From positions 248,001 through 312,000 of the forward strand of contig NZ_JBLFER010000002.1 of the NCBI RefSeq assembly GCF_047345145.1: 64,000 bases of DNA. The letters run 5' to 3'. The stretch comes from Maribacter_C sp047345145. GTDB lineage: Bacteria; Bacteroidota; Bacteroidia; Flavobacteriales; Flavobacteriaceae. Positions 17,130 through 25,812 of this stretch are shown here, in pieces. A program made the translations under genes and the position numbers. Each line of letters opens with the position of its first letter. Positions within the stretch are counted from its first letter, which is position 1. The notes under the pieces were generated by a model, which ran no database searches, was not told the origin of the DNA, and saw only the letters and a program-made list of their open reading frames with translations.

Positions 17130-17486
17130 TTAAGGTCGTACTGTTTTTCCTAAAAAGTAAGAAATCATCAAAGCTAAAAATGCAATGATTGAGAATAATT
17201 CTCCTCCATCTTTAGCCACCATATGTGCAGTAAAGGCCAAAGTTACATCAAAAAAGAATCCAGCATAAGCCCATTCTTTTAACGATCTAGAGAAGTTTCC
17301 CCATATGGCAACTAATCCCAATACCTTGGCAATCGCCAAAGGATATACCAAATATCTTGGATAATTGACACTCTCAAAATAATCAGCTATTGCTTCAGGA
17401 TTTCGTAAATACATTTGAACAGAATATATCATTATGGCGGTTAATATTCCAGTACCGAGGTAGTATCCTATTTTTTTAATGTTCAT
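17130..17486 (-). CDS. DoxX-like family membrane protein
   Basis: This 118-residue protein has four predicted membrane helices. The pattern YLVYPLAIAKVLGLVAIW...LKEWAYAGFFFDVTLAFTAHMVAKDGG is characteristic of DoxX_2-type proteins. Relatives are linked loosely to quinone or thiosulfate metabolism or to membrane oxidoreductase complexes, but most have no known role. The gene is 10 bases upstream of rsmI and may be co-transcribed with it. A terminator at 17547-17578 separates it from the next upstream gene. Confidence 0.85.
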   Translation of the reverse strand: MNIKKIGYYLGTGILTAIMIYSVQMYLRNPEAIADYFESVNYPRYLVYPLAIAKVLGLVAIWGNFSRSLKEWAYAGFFFDVTLAFTAHMVAKDGGELFSIIAFLALMISYFLGKTVRP

Positions 17487-17546
17487 AAGAAATGGTTTCT
17501 TGTAATAGTCGACAAGTTAATCAATGCTAACAAATATGGATATAAA

Positions 17547-17578
17547 AAAGCCCTTCATCAAGTTTGACGAAGGGCTTT
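17547..17578 (-). terminator. Rho-independent terminator after the 17602-18294 gene
   Basis: The inverted repeat AAAGCCCTTC / GAAGGGCTTT (loop of 12 bases with further TCAA/TTGA pairing) is followed on the minus strand by a T-run. Confidence 0.85.
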
Positions 17579-17601
17579 AAATTTTATCTGTTTGGTTGGA
17601 T

Positions 17602-18294
17602 TTATGCGAACCTACGTTCAATTAAATCCATAAATCTTTCGGCGTATTCTTCCTTACCTTCCCAATTGTTGTAATCAGGTTTTACCATATTGTCAATAAA
17701 GGCAATCGAACGTTCTTCAGTATCAATTGTGCTTAATTGTGATAAGACTCGATTATAATCTTCGGTACTTCCATTGAACAAATGTTTTACAAATGCAAGG
17801 CGATTATTCAAATCAACCTTTATTTCTTTTCCGTTTAACTTATCATTTAATGATTTGGTAACCGTTTCCTTTTTTACACCATTTTCTTTTGCTGGAGTAA
17901 AGAGTTCCTTGTCATTCTTCATCAAATCTGGCTTTCCTAAAAACTCAGCTAAGACCTCATCAACCGGAGTTTCATTTGGCATTTCAGATACCATGTCTTT
18001 TATGGTATCCATTCCTGGGTGCGTAATTATATCTTCCTGATGCGGATTACTTTCCGGCACTCCTGAATTTGCATTTAATACCGCATTAGCCATTGTCTCA
18101 AACTTGGCTGCAATTACATTTTTAGAAACGTCAATTTCTATATCCTTTAGCTTTTCATCAATAAATTTGAGAACCGCAAGTTTTTCATATAAGGTTTTCG
18201 CAGCCTCATACATATCGGTAATCTCGTTCATATCACGAGAGGTGATAATATCAGTAGATAATTTTACCAACTCTTCTTTTAATTTTCGTTTCAT
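17602..18294 (-). CDS. Hypothetical protein, acidic and helical
   Basis: I do not recognise a Pfam-type domain in this 230-residue protein. It has no signal peptide or membrane segment. The N-terminal third (residues 1-70) is Lys/Glu-rich and probably coiled-coil, the middle (about 75-140) is Pro/Asn-rich and likely disordered, and the C-terminal third is compact (NNRLAFVKHLFNGSTEDYNRVLSQLSTIDT...PDYNNWEGKEEYAERFMDLIERRF). This end, with its W and aromatic residues, may bind a partner. It is monocistronic: a strong terminator follows it, and the divergent tdk gene lies about 230 bases upstream. Confidence 0.75.
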   Translation of the reverse strand: MKRKLKEELVKLSTDIITSRDMNEITDMYEAAKTLYEKLAVLKFIDEKLKDIEIDVSKNVIAAKFETMANAVLNANSGVPESNPHQEDIITHPGMDTIKDMVSEMPNETPVDEVLAEFLGKPDLMKNDKELFTPAKENGVKKETVTKSLNDKLNGKEIKVDLNNRLAFVKHLFNGSTEDYNRVLSQLSTIDTEERSIAFIDNMVKPDYNNWEGKEEYAERFMDLIERRFA

Positions 18295-18524
18295 GTGGTA
18301 TTTTTAATTTCCAAACCGTCACATGTAATCTTTGATTATTAAAGTAATAATTGAGTAAATTGAATTTTTACATTAATAATGTCGGTTTCATCTGGCCTTT
18401 TGTTAAAAAATAGGAATGCTTTCTTAGTTATATTATCTAGCAAAACTTATGCCTTTCTTTACTAAATTTAAAGTTCCGTATAAACAGAACGAAAAAACAC
18501 CCTATTTTCGTCTAAAATTACAAA

Positions 18525-19169
18525 ATGTTTCTCGAAAATACCGTTAATCATAAAGAACAATTCGGCTGGATAGAAGTTATCTGCGGCTCGATGTTTTCTG
18601 GTAAAACCGAGGAATTGATCCGGCGACTGAAGCGTGCCCAATTCGCTAAGCAAAGGGTGGAGATTTTTAAACCTATGGTTGATGTGCGTTACGATGAAGA
18701 TATGGTGGTTTCTCATGATGCAAATGAAATTCGCTCAACTCCGGTTCCAGCGGCGGCCAATATTCGAATTCTAGGAGATACCTGTGATGTTGTCGGTATT
18801 GATGAGGCTCAGTTTTTTGATGATGAAATCGTCACTGTTTGCAACGACTTGGCCAATAAAGGAGTTCGCGTTGTAGTCGCAGGACTTGATATGGATTTTA
18901 AAGGAAACCCCTTCGGACCCATGCCAGCACTTATGGCAACTGCAGAATACGTTACCAAAGTACACGCTATTTGTACAAGAACAGGAAATTTAGCGAGTTA
19001 TAGTTTTCGAAAATCAAGCAACGACGATTTGGTAATGCTAGGGGAAACGGAAGAGTATGAACCTTTGAGTAGAGCAGCATATTATAAAGCCATGCTTAAA
19101 GAAAAGGTAAAGGATATGAGTGTTAATTCTGAAGTGGTCTCCTCAAACAAAAAAGACGCCAATGCCTAA
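18525..19169 (+). CDS. tdk: Thymidine kinase (type II)
   Basis: The 214-residue protein carries the P-loop GSMFSGKTEE (residues 21-30) and the DEAQFF segment (Walker B-like, with catalytic Glu). The lasso region leading to the substrate loop EYEPLSRAAYY is also present. It phosphorylates thymidine with ATP in nucleotide salvage. Of the four zinc-binding cysteines of type II kinases only Cys150 remains: the second position of C-x-x-C is Thr, and the later C-x-x-C is S-R-A-A. It overlaps alr by 8 bases, so the two are translationally coupled. Confidence 0.93.
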   Translation: MFLENTVNHKEQFGWIEVICGSMFSGKTEELIRRLKRAQFAKQRVEIFKPMVDVRYDEDMVVSHDANEIRSTPVPAAANIRILGDTCDVVGIDEAQFFDDEIVTVCNDLANKGVRVVVAGLDMDFKGNPFGPMPALMATAEYVTKVHAICTRTGNLASYSFRKSSNDDLVMLGETEEYEPLSRAAYYKAMLKEKVKDMSVNSEVVSSNKKDANA

Positions 19170-20271
19170 AACTGCAGAGACCGTTTTAGAAATCAATCTT
19201 AACCATTTAGAACATAACTATCGTTACCTAAGGGGAAAGTTAAAACCTGAGACCAAGTTTTTAGGAGTGGTAAAAGCTTTTGCTTACGGAAGTGATTCGG
19301 TTAAAATCGCCCAAAAGCTAGAAGAACTAGGTGTTGATTATTTCGCGGTAGCCTATGTAAATGAGGGCGTGCGACTTCGGGATGCTGGAATTAAAACTCC
19401 AATTTTAGTGCTTCATCCGCAGGCCGTTAATTTTGAAGAACTCATTGAACGCTGTTTGGAACCAAGCTTGTATTCTCCAAAGATTTTAAAGGAGTTTTTA
19501 GGAGTTGCGAAAGAGCTTAAACAAAAAGATTACCCCGTTCATATAAAATTCAATACAGGTTTAAATCGCTTAGGATTTTGGGAAAACGATATTGATTACA
19601 TCAAAGAAAGACTTGAGGGGCGCGATGAAATAAAAGTAACTTCTATATTTTCACACTTAGCTGCATCTGAAGATTTAAATGAAAAAGAATTCACCCTAAA
19701 GCAGATTAGCAATTTTCGTAAAAATGCTCAGGAATTTGATGAAAAAATCAATCATACGCCTTTCAAACACCTTTTAAACACTTCAGGAATAATTAATTAC
19801 CCTGAAGCACAGTTTGACATGGTCAGAAGTGGAATCGGTCTCTACGGATTTGGAAATGATACAGAAGTAGATTCCGAATTAAAACCAGTAGCAACATTAA
19901 AAACTATTATCTCTCAAATTCACAAAATTGAACCAGGGGAAACGGTAGGATACAATAGAGCATTTACTTCAAAAGGATATCAAATAACCGCAACGCTTCC
20001 ACTTGGCCATGCAGATGGTATCGGCAGACAATACGGGAACGGAAACACTTATGTGAATGTAAATGGACAAAAAGCACCCATTATTGGCAATGTTTGTATG
20101 GATATGATTATGATAGATATTACAAATGTTGATTGTGAAGAAGGTGATGAGGTTATCGTTTTTGGCGAAAACCCCAATGCTGAAAAATTCGCATCTACCT
20201 CTAAAACAATATCTTACGAACTGCTTACAAGCATCTCACAGCGGGTAAAACGTGTTTTTTTAGAATCTTAA
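19162..20271 (+). CDS. alr: Alanine racemase
   Basis: I place the start at the ATG at 19162 (MPKTAETVLEINL), which overlaps the end of tdk by 8 bases. A longer frame from 19120 lies wholly inside tdk and is less likely. The 369-residue PLP enzyme has the cofactor Lys in VVKAFAYGS, the PLP-phosphate region around FNTGLNRLGF, the GxxLYG segment RSGIGLYGFG, and the C-terminal catalytic Tyr in VGYNRAF. It interconverts L- and D-alanine for peptidoglycan. The common bacterial motif is KANAYGHG, and here it is KAFAYGSD, a variant typical of Bacteroidota. Confidence 0.93.
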   Translation: MPKTAETVLEINLNHLEHNYRYLRGKLKPETKFLGVVKAFAYGSDSVKIAQKLEELGVDYFAVAYVNEGVRLRDAGIKTPILVLHPQAVNFEELIERCLEPSLYSPKILKEFLGVAKELKQKDYPVHIKFNTGLNRLGFWENDIDYIKERLEGRDEIKVTSIFSHLAASEDLNEKEFTLKQISNFRKNAQEFDEKINHTPFKHLLNTSGIINYPEAQFDMVRSGIGLYGFGNDTEVDSELKPVATLKTIISQIHKIEPGETVGYNRAFTSKGYQITATLPLGHADGIGRQYGNGNTYVNVNGQKAPIIGNVCMDMIMIDITNVDCEEGDEVIVFGENPNAEKFASTSKTISYELLTSISQRVKRVFLES

Positions 20272-20371
20272 TTTCTTATTTAACATTTCGTTAGCAACCT
20301 TTTTTTTTCTTAAATTGCAGAGCATTGATTTTGCAAATAGTTTAATTAACCAACTAAAAACACTATTTATC

Positions 20372-20773
20372 ATGTTAAAAGAATTTAAGGATTTTATTAT
20401 GACAGGCAACGTTATTGACTTTGCCGTTGCAGTTATTATGGCCACCGCCCTCGGCGCCGTAATTAATGGTTTTGTGAACAATATCGTTATGCCATTTGTT
20501 GGACACTTCGCTGGTGGAGTAGATTTTGCCGATAAAAAATTAGTTTTAGACGAAGCTGTAGTAGATGCCGCAGGTGCAGTAACTTCCCCTGAAAATGCCA
20601 TCATGTGGGGTAGCTGGATTAACACAATCATTAACCTTATCATTGTAGGGTTTATAATGTTCTTAATTGTTAAGGCATATAATAAAACGAAAGCTCCAGA
20701 ACCAGAAGCTGCTCCAGCAGGACCAACAGCTGAAGAATTGCTTGCTGAAATTCGCGATTCTTTAAAGAAGTAA
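20372..20773 (+). CDS. mscL: Large-conductance mechanosensitive channel
   Basis: The start is taken at the ATG at 20372 (MLKEFKDFIMTGNVIDFAVAVIMATA), which matches the conserved MscL N-terminus. A frame from 20315 adds an unlikely leader. The 133-residue protein has TM1 (DFAVAVIMATALGAVINGFV, with the glycine/alanine-rich constriction), a periplasmic loop, TM2 (WINTIINLIIVGFIMFLIVKA) and a charged helical C-terminal bundle (AEELLAEIRDSLKK). It forms a homopentamer in the inner membrane that opens under membrane tension on hypo-osmotic shock. It is monocistronic with a strong terminator. Confidence 0.95.
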   Translation: MLKEFKDFIMTGNVIDFAVAVIMATALGAVINGFVNNIVMPFVGHFAGGVDFADKKLVLDEAVVDAAGAVTSPENAIMWGSWINTIINLIIVGFIMFLIVKAYNKTKAPEPEAAPAGPTAEELLAEIRDSLKK

Positions 20774-20823
20774 TAGAACACCTATCCTAAAATTAGGATA
20801 GCACCGCTACATTAACCAACCCT

Positions 20824-20867
20824 AAACCGTCAATCTTGTTATCGCTAACAAGCTTGACGGTTTTTTT
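20824..20867 (+). terminator. Rho-independent terminator of mscL
   Basis: A long stem (AAACCGTCAA then CTTGTTA, loop TCGC, TAACAAG then TTGACGGTTT) is followed by seven T. A smaller upstream hairpin (TATCCTAA/TTAGGATA, 20783-20800) precedes it. Confidence 0.92.
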
Positions 20868-21011
20868 AATGAGGTAGTATGTTCCAAAGAAAATAAATAA
20901 CCGAATTAACACTGAGTTCATCTCAGTTTCCCTGTCTTTGTTCTTATTCCTTAGGTAAAAACGTATTTTTATAACATTTTGTTATATTTTTAATTTTCAT
21001 CAAACTTCTTA

Positions 21012-21042
21012 TTGTACAAAACTAGTTGTTACCCTACCTTTG
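21012..21042 (+). promoter_or_regulatory. Bacteroidota-type promoter of asd
   Basis: TTG at 21012-21014 and TACCTTTG at 21035-21042 are separated by exactly 20 bases, matching the sigma-ABfr consensus TTG-N(17-23)-TAnnTTTG. The asd ATG lies 20 bases downstream. Confidence 0.75.
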
Positions 21043-21062
21043 CCCTTCAAATTAAGTTAAAG

Positions 21063-22052
21063 ATGAAAGTAGCAGTTGTAGGAGCCACCGGAATGGTTGG
21101 CGAAGTAATGTTGAAAGTACTAGCCGAACGCAATTTTCCAATTACGGAATTACTATTGGTAGCCTCGGAACGTTCGGTGGGTAAAAAATTGTCTTATAAA
21201 GGAGTTGAACATACTATCATTGGTCTTGCGGAAGCCGTTGCCGCCAAAGCAGATATTGCTATATTTTCTGCGGGTGGTGATACCTCTTTGGAATGGGCAC
21301 CAAAATTTGCAGAAGCAGGTACTACGGTAATCGACAACTCATCTGCATGGCGTATGGATCCCACCAAAAAATTGGTTGTTCCTGAGATTAATGCTGATGC
21401 TTTGACATCCGAAGATAAAATTATTGCCAATCCCAATTGTTCGACTATTCAATTGGTAATGGCCTTGGCCCCACTTCACAAAAAGTACCAAATGAAGCGG
21501 GTCGTCATATCAACATACCAATCGGTATCTGGAACAGGAGTAAAAGCTGTAAAACAGCTTGAAAATGAAATAGCGGGCATTAAAGGAGAGATGGCCTATC
21601 CTTACCCAATAAGCAGAAATGCGTTGCCGCACTGTGATGTCTTCATGGAAAACGGTTACACCAAAGAAGAAATGAAATTGGCTCGTGAACCGCAAAAAAT
21701 ATTGGATGATAGAAGCTTTTCAATTAGTGCGACCGCAGTTCGTATTCCTACGGCTGGTGGACATTCAGAGTCTGTGAATGTCGAATTTCATAATGACTTT
21801 ACACTAAATGAAATTCGTGGAATTCTTAACGATACCGAAGGAGTTACCGTTCAAGATAATCCGGATACAAACACCTACCCGATGCCAATTTATGCGCATG
21901 ATAAAGATGAGGTTTTTGTTGGACGCATTCGACGAGACGAAACTCAGCCAAATACACTAAACATGTGGATTGTTTCTGATAATTTGCGAAAAGGAGCTGC
22001 TACCAATGCCGTTCAAATAGCAGAATATTTAGTTAAAAACCAATTGATATAA
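21063..22052 (+). CDS. asd: Aspartate-semialdehyde dehydrogenase
   Basis: The start is the ATG at 21063 (MKVAVVGATGMVGEVM). The longer frame from 21012 would contain the promoter and is rejected. The 329-residue enzyme has the NADP-binding GATGMVG motif at its N-terminus, the catalytic Cys in NPNCSTIQ, and the substrate-binding region with a catalytic His in AGGHSES. It reduces aspartyl phosphate to aspartate semialdehyde in the lysine/diaminopimelate, threonine and methionine pathways. A consensus promoter and a terminator show that it is a single-gene unit. Confidence 0.96.
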   Translation: MKVAVVGATGMVGEVMLKVLAERNFPITELLLVASERSVGKKLSYKGVEHTIIGLAEAVAAKADIAIFSAGGDTSLEWAPKFAEAGTTVIDNSSAWRMDPTKKLVVPEINADALTSEDKIIANPNCSTIQLVMALAPLHKKYQMKRVVISTYQSVSGTGVKAVKQLENEIAGIKGEMAYPYPISRNALPHCDVFMENGYTKEEMKLAREPQKILDDRSFSISATAVRIPTAGGHSESVNVEFHNDFTLNEIRGILNDTEGVTVQDNPDTNTYPMPIYAHDKDEVFVGRIRRDETQPNTLNMWIVSDNLRKGAATNAVQIAEYLVKNQLI

Positions 22053-22080
22053 TAATCTCGACTTAGTTAGATTGATGTTA

Positions 22081-22117
22081 AAACCTTTGACTGTTGGACA
22101 GTTCAAAGGTTTTTTTG
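22081..22117 (+). terminator. Rho-independent terminator of asd
   Basis: AAACCTTTGA-CTG and CAG-TTCAAAGGTTT form a stem with a TTGGA loop, followed by seven T. Confidence 0.88.
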
Positions 22118-22151
22118 TGGTATTTTTATGAAGTATCAATCTATATGTCTA

Positions 22152-24308
22152 ATGAAAAGAATAATCCTTCTACCGCTACTTGCAATTTTCCTAGTCGCTT
22201 GTCAAACACAAATCAAAAAAGAACCTATTGTTGTGAATTACCCCACTACAGCTAAAGCTGATTCCTTAGATACTTATTTCGGAACTGAAGTTAAAGACCC
22301 CTATCGTTGGTTAGAAGATGACCGCAGCCCTGAAACCGAAGCTTGGGTGAAAACACAAAATGAAACCACTTTTGGATATTTAGAGAACATTCCTTTTCGA
22401 AATGACCTCAAAAAGCGTTTGGAAAAAATATGGAATTACGAAAAGATTGGTACTCCCTTTGAAGAAGGTGACTATACCTATTTCTATAAGAATGACGGAC
22501 TCCAAAATCAATATGTGGTTTACCGAAAAAAAGGAGAAGGTGAAGCTGAGGTATTTTTAGACCCCAATACATTCTCCGAAGATGGAACCACCTCACTTGC
22601 AGGGCTGAGCTTTACAAAAGACGGCTCAATGGCTGCTTATCTTATCTCAGAAGGCGGCAGTGATTGGCGAAAGGCAATCGTTCTAAATGCAGAGACCAAA
22701 GAAATCATGGAAGACACTTTGGTTGATATCAAGTTCAGCGGACTATCATGGAAAGGGAATGATGGCTTTTACTACTCCAGTTACGACAAACCCAAAGGAA
22801 GCGAGCTTTCCGCGAAAACAGACCAGCACAAAGTTTACTATCATAAATTGGGAACTCCGCAGTCAAAAGATGAGCTGATTTACGGAGAAAGACCTGACGA
22901 AAAACACCGTTATATTGGCGCTGGCGTAACAGAAGACCAAAACTATTTAGTGATTTCAGCATCTACTTCAACCTCAGGCAACAAACTTTTTATTCAAGAT
23001 TTAAAAGACCCTAACGGACTTTTGATACCCATTGTAGACGATACTGAGTCTGATAATTACATCATTGAGAATGTTGGTTCGAAACTATTTATTGTTACCG
23101 ATAGAAATGCTCCAAACAAGAAGATAATTACTGTAGATGCCTCCAACCCTAGTATGGAAAATTGGGTTGATTTTATCCCAGAAACAGAAAACGTTCTTTC
23201 TCCAAATACAGGTGGCGGGTACTTTTTTGCTGAATATATGGTAGATGCACTTTCAAAAGTTTTGCAATACGATTATGACGGAAAGTTAGTACGTGAGGTA
23301 AAGCTTCCAGGGCTAGGAAGTGCTTCCGGATTTGGTGGCAAAAAAGAAGACAAGGAGTTCTATTTCTATTTCACCAACTACATCATTCCTGGTTCATCCT
23401 ATAAATTCAATGTCGAAACGGGAGAATACCAATCGTATTGGAAACCTGAAATCGATTTTAATTCCGAAGAATATGAAAGTAATCAGGTGTTTTATGAATC
23501 TAAGGACGGTACTAAAATACCAATGATGATTACGCATAAGAAAGGGCTAGAATTGAATGGAAAGAATCCGACAATCCTTTATGCATACGGTGGATTTAAC
23601 GTCAGTATTACGCCGTCTTTCAGTATCACAAATTCCGTTTGGATGGAACAAGGCGGAATTTACGCAGTCCCAAATATCCGCGGTGGTGGGGAGTATGGCA
23701 AGAAATGGCATGATGCCGGTACCAAAATGCAAAAACAAAACGTATTCGATGATTTCATAGCCGCTGGAGAATATTTGATTGCAAACAACTATACCTCATC
23801 AGATTATTTGGCCATTCGCGGTGGCAGTAATGGTGGATTGCTTGTTGGAGCTACTATGACGCAGCGTCCGGATTTAATGAAAGTTGCGCTACCTGCTGTT
23901 GGAGTTTTAGATATGCTGCGCTATCATACTTTCACCGCGGGTGCGGGGTGGGCCTATGACTATGGAACAGCTGAGGACAACAAAGAAATGTTTGAATATT
24001 TAAAGGGATATTCTCCCGTTCATAATGTGAAGTCAGGTATGGAATATCCTGCTACATTGGTAACAACTGGAGACCATGATGATCGCGTGGTACCAGCGCA
24101 CAGTTTCAAATTCGCGGCCGAATTGCAGGAAAAGCAAGCGGGAAGCAATCCAACATTAATTCGTATTGAGACAAACGCAGGTCACGGTGCAGGAACACCA
24201 GTAAGCAAAACTATTGAGCAGTATGCTGATATTTTTGGTTTTACCTTGTATAATATGGGCTTCGAAGAGTTACCAAACCAAGCTGTTATAAAAGAATTTA
24301 AAGACTAG
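22152..24308 (+). CDS. Prolyl oligopeptidase family serine peptidase (lipoprotein)
   Basis: The start is chosen at 22152 (MKRIILLPLLAIFLVAC), which gives a clean type II signal peptide with lipidated Cys17. The in-frame ATG at 22128 sits right behind a -7-like TATTTTTA and is probably outside the message. The 718-residue S9A protein has an N-terminal seven-bladed propeller and a C-terminal alpha/beta hydrolase. The nucleophile Ser is in GGSNGGLLVG, the Asp in GDHDDRVVP and the His in NAGHGAG. It cleaves Pro-containing oligopeptides in the periplasm. A terminator follows at 24326-24359. Confidence 0.93.
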   Translation: MKRIILLPLLAIFLVACQTQIKKEPIVVNYPTTAKADSLDTYFGTEVKDPYRWLEDDRSPETEAWVKTQNETTFGYLENIPFRNDLKKRLEKIWNYEKIGTPFEEGDYTYFYKNDGLQNQYVVYRKKGEGEAEVFLDPNTFSEDGTTSLAGLSFTKDGSMAAYLISEGGSDWRKAIVLNAETKEIMEDTLVDIKFSGLSWKGNDGFYYSSYDKPKGSELSAKTDQHKVYYHKLGTPQSKDELIYGERPDEKHRYIGAGVTEDQNYLVISASTSTSGNKLFIQDLKDPNGLLIPIVDDTESDNYIIENVGSKLFIVTDRNAPNKKIITVDASNPSMENWVDFIPETENVLSPNTGGGYFFAEYMVDALSKVLQYDYDGKLVREVKLPGLGSASGFGGKKEDKEFYFYFTNYIIPGSSYKFNVETGEYQSYWKPEIDFNSEEYESNQVFYESKDGTKIPMMITHKKGLELNGKNPTILYAYGGFNVSITPSFSITNSVWMEQGGIYAVPNIRGGGEYGKKWHDAGTKMQKQNVFDDFIAAGEYLIANNYTSSDYLAIRGGSNGGLLVGATMTQRPDLMKVALPAVGVLDMLRYHTFTAGAGWAYDYGTAEDNKEMFEYLKGYSPVHNVKSGMEYPATLVTTGDHDDRVVPAHSFKFAAELQEKQAGSNPTLIRIETNAGHGAGTPVSKTIEQYADIFGFTLYNMGFEELPNQAVIKEFKD

Positions 24309-24325
24309 TTTCAATATTTAAGAGC

Positions 24326-24359
24326 AAAGTCCGTTTCTTTGATAGAGACGGACTTTTTA
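24326..24359 (+). terminator. Rho-independent terminator after the prolyl oligopeptidase gene
   Basis: AAAGTCCGTTTCT and AGAGACGGACTTT form a stable stem with a short loop, followed by a T-run. Confidence 0.88.
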
Positions 24360-24425
24360 TTTGTATCACCCCAACTCTTGTCCCAGAGAATGCAAATAAA
24401 ATTCAATCAAATTTCAGCTTATACA

Positions 24426-25403
24426 ATGCTACAAGTAGATCATGTTTCTTTTGCTTATGATAAAACCCTCGTTCTAGAAGATATTAATCTAAAAGTAAAT
24501 GAGGGAGAACATGTTTGCATTATTGGAGAAAGTGGTTGTGGAAAAAGTACGCTTCTCAAAATAATATATGGCCTACTTCAGGTCAAAACAGGTGAGGTCT
24601 ACTGGAATGAATCTCAGGTTTTAGGACCTCTTTATAATCTGGTTCCCGGAGAGTCTTATATGAAATATCTTTCGCAAGACTTTGATTTGATGCCATACAC
24701 AACGGTTTATGAGAATATCAGTCAGTATCTTTCTGTTCTTGAGCCAGAAATTCTTGAAGCGCGAACAAACGAATTGTTGGAGATGATTGAGATGACCAAT
24801 TTTGCACAAACCAAAGTGCGGTTTCTAAGTGGTGGACAACAACAAAGGGTGGCATTGGCTAGGGTATTAGCGCAAGAACCGCAGGTATTGTTACTTGATG
24901 AGCCTTTTAGTCATATTGACAACTTTCGTAAAAATAGTATGCGCAGAAACCTTTTCGCATACCTAAGAAAACAGAATATTACTGTTTTAACAGCAACGCA
25001 TGATCACAACGATATGCTCCCTTTTGCGGATCGGGTAATAGTACTTCGTGATAATAGAATTCTTGCCAAAGACAGTCCTGAGAATTTATATCGAAATCCG
25101 AAAGATCTTTATATTGCCTCGCTTTTCGGAGAGGCCAATAAAATCCCTATTAATATTGTAAAGTCCTACGCGGATACGAAACGACAAATTATTGTCTATG
25201 CACATGAATTCAAAGTTTCTGCAAAGTCAGGTTTAGAGGCAACAATAAAAGGTTCATACTATATGGGTGGACATTACTTAATTGTTGGAACTTATGAAGG
25301 ACAAGATGTATATTTTAACCACTACAAAGTTTTGGATGAAGGGAAAGAGGTCTTTTTAAATATCTCCATTGAGGTGATTAATCAAAGAATGGGCAACATC
25401 TAG
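24426..25403 (+). CDS. ABC transporter ATP-binding protein (no permease nearby)
   Basis: The start is placed at 24426 (MLQVDHVSFAY), the usual beginning of an ABC domain; the frame upstream (from 24339) runs through the preceding terminator. The 325-residue protein has Walker A GESGCGKST, the Q-loop in SQDFDLMP, the signature LSGGQQQR, Walker B VLLLDEPFSH and the switch His in TATHDH. A C-terminal domain of about 90 residues follows, resembling the TOBE domains of Fbp/Pot-type importers. No permease or binding-protein gene is adjacent. arfB follows after 2 bases and is likely co-transcribed. Confidence 0.9.
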   Translation: MLQVDHVSFAYDKTLVLEDINLKVNEGEHVCIIGESGCGKSTLLKIIYGLLQVKTGEVYWNESQVLGPLYNLVPGESYMKYLSQDFDLMPYTTVYENISQYLSVLEPEILEARTNELLEMIEMTNFAQTKVRFLSGGQQQRVALARVLAQEPQVLLLDEPFSHIDNFRKNSMRRNLFAYLRKQNITVLTATHDHNDMLPFADRVIVLRDNRILAKDSPENLYRNPKDLYIASLFGEANKIPINIVKSYADTKRQIIVYAHEFKVSAKSGLEATIKGSYYMGGHYLIVGTYEGQDVYFNHYKVLDEGKEVFLNISIEVINQRMGNI

Positions 25404-25405
25404 TC

Positions 25406-25810
25406 ATGGAGAAAGACAAGATTGTTCAAGAGCTCCTATTTAAAGCTGTAAGAAGCGGAGGAGCTGGGGGGCAACATGTCAACAAAGTTTCCACCAAAAT
25501 TGAATTGTCCTTTGATGTAAATAAATCAAATGCCCTGTCTGAGGAGGAAAAAGAACGCATTTTACTAAAATTAAAACATCGTCTTACCAAAGAAAATGTG
25601 TTATTACTTCAATGTGATGAAAGTCGGAGTCAGCATAAAAACAAAGAGCTTGTTATCAAACGCTTTTTAGATGTGATTGAGAACTCCATAGAAGTCCCGA
25701 AAAAAAGGAAAAAGACAAAGCCTTCACGGTCTGCCGTAGAAAAACGTCTGCAACGCAAGAAAAAGACAGCCCAGAAGAAAGCAAATCGCGGCAAGCCCGA
25801 TTTGGACTGA
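25406..25810 (+). CDS. arfB: Alternative ribosome-rescue factor (peptidyl-tRNA hydrolase domain)
   Basis: This 134-residue protein has the release-factor class GGQ motif (residues 21-23 in SGGAGGQHVNKV) that triggers peptidyl-tRNA hydrolysis. The C-terminal tail is rich in Lys/Arg and has no regular fold (KKRKKTKPSRSAVEKRLQRKKK). ArfB/YaeJ uses such a tail to occupy the empty mRNA channel of stalled ribosomes. It lacks the codon-recognition domains of RF1/RF2, consistent with a rescue factor. It directly follows the ABC ATPase gene and converges with the molybdoenzyme gene after 2 bases. Confidence 0.92.
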   Translation: MEKDKIVQELLFKAVRSGGAGGQHVNKVSTKIELSFDVNKSNALSEEEKERILLKLKHRLTKENVLLLQCDESRSQHKNKELVIKRFLDVIENSIEVPKKRKKTKPSRSAVEKRLQRKKKTAQKKANRGKPDLD

Positions 25811-25812
25811 AT

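Noticed and set aside
20260..20781. Long minus-strand open frame (173 codons) over the mscL gene
   Set aside because: It is the complement of mscL, whose start, membrane segments and terminator are clear; the translated product is low-complexity and lacks any family features.
21012..21062. Longer asd start at 21012
   Set aside because: It would include the promoter (TTG-N20-TACCTTTG) and the family begins MKVAVVGATGMVG at 21063.
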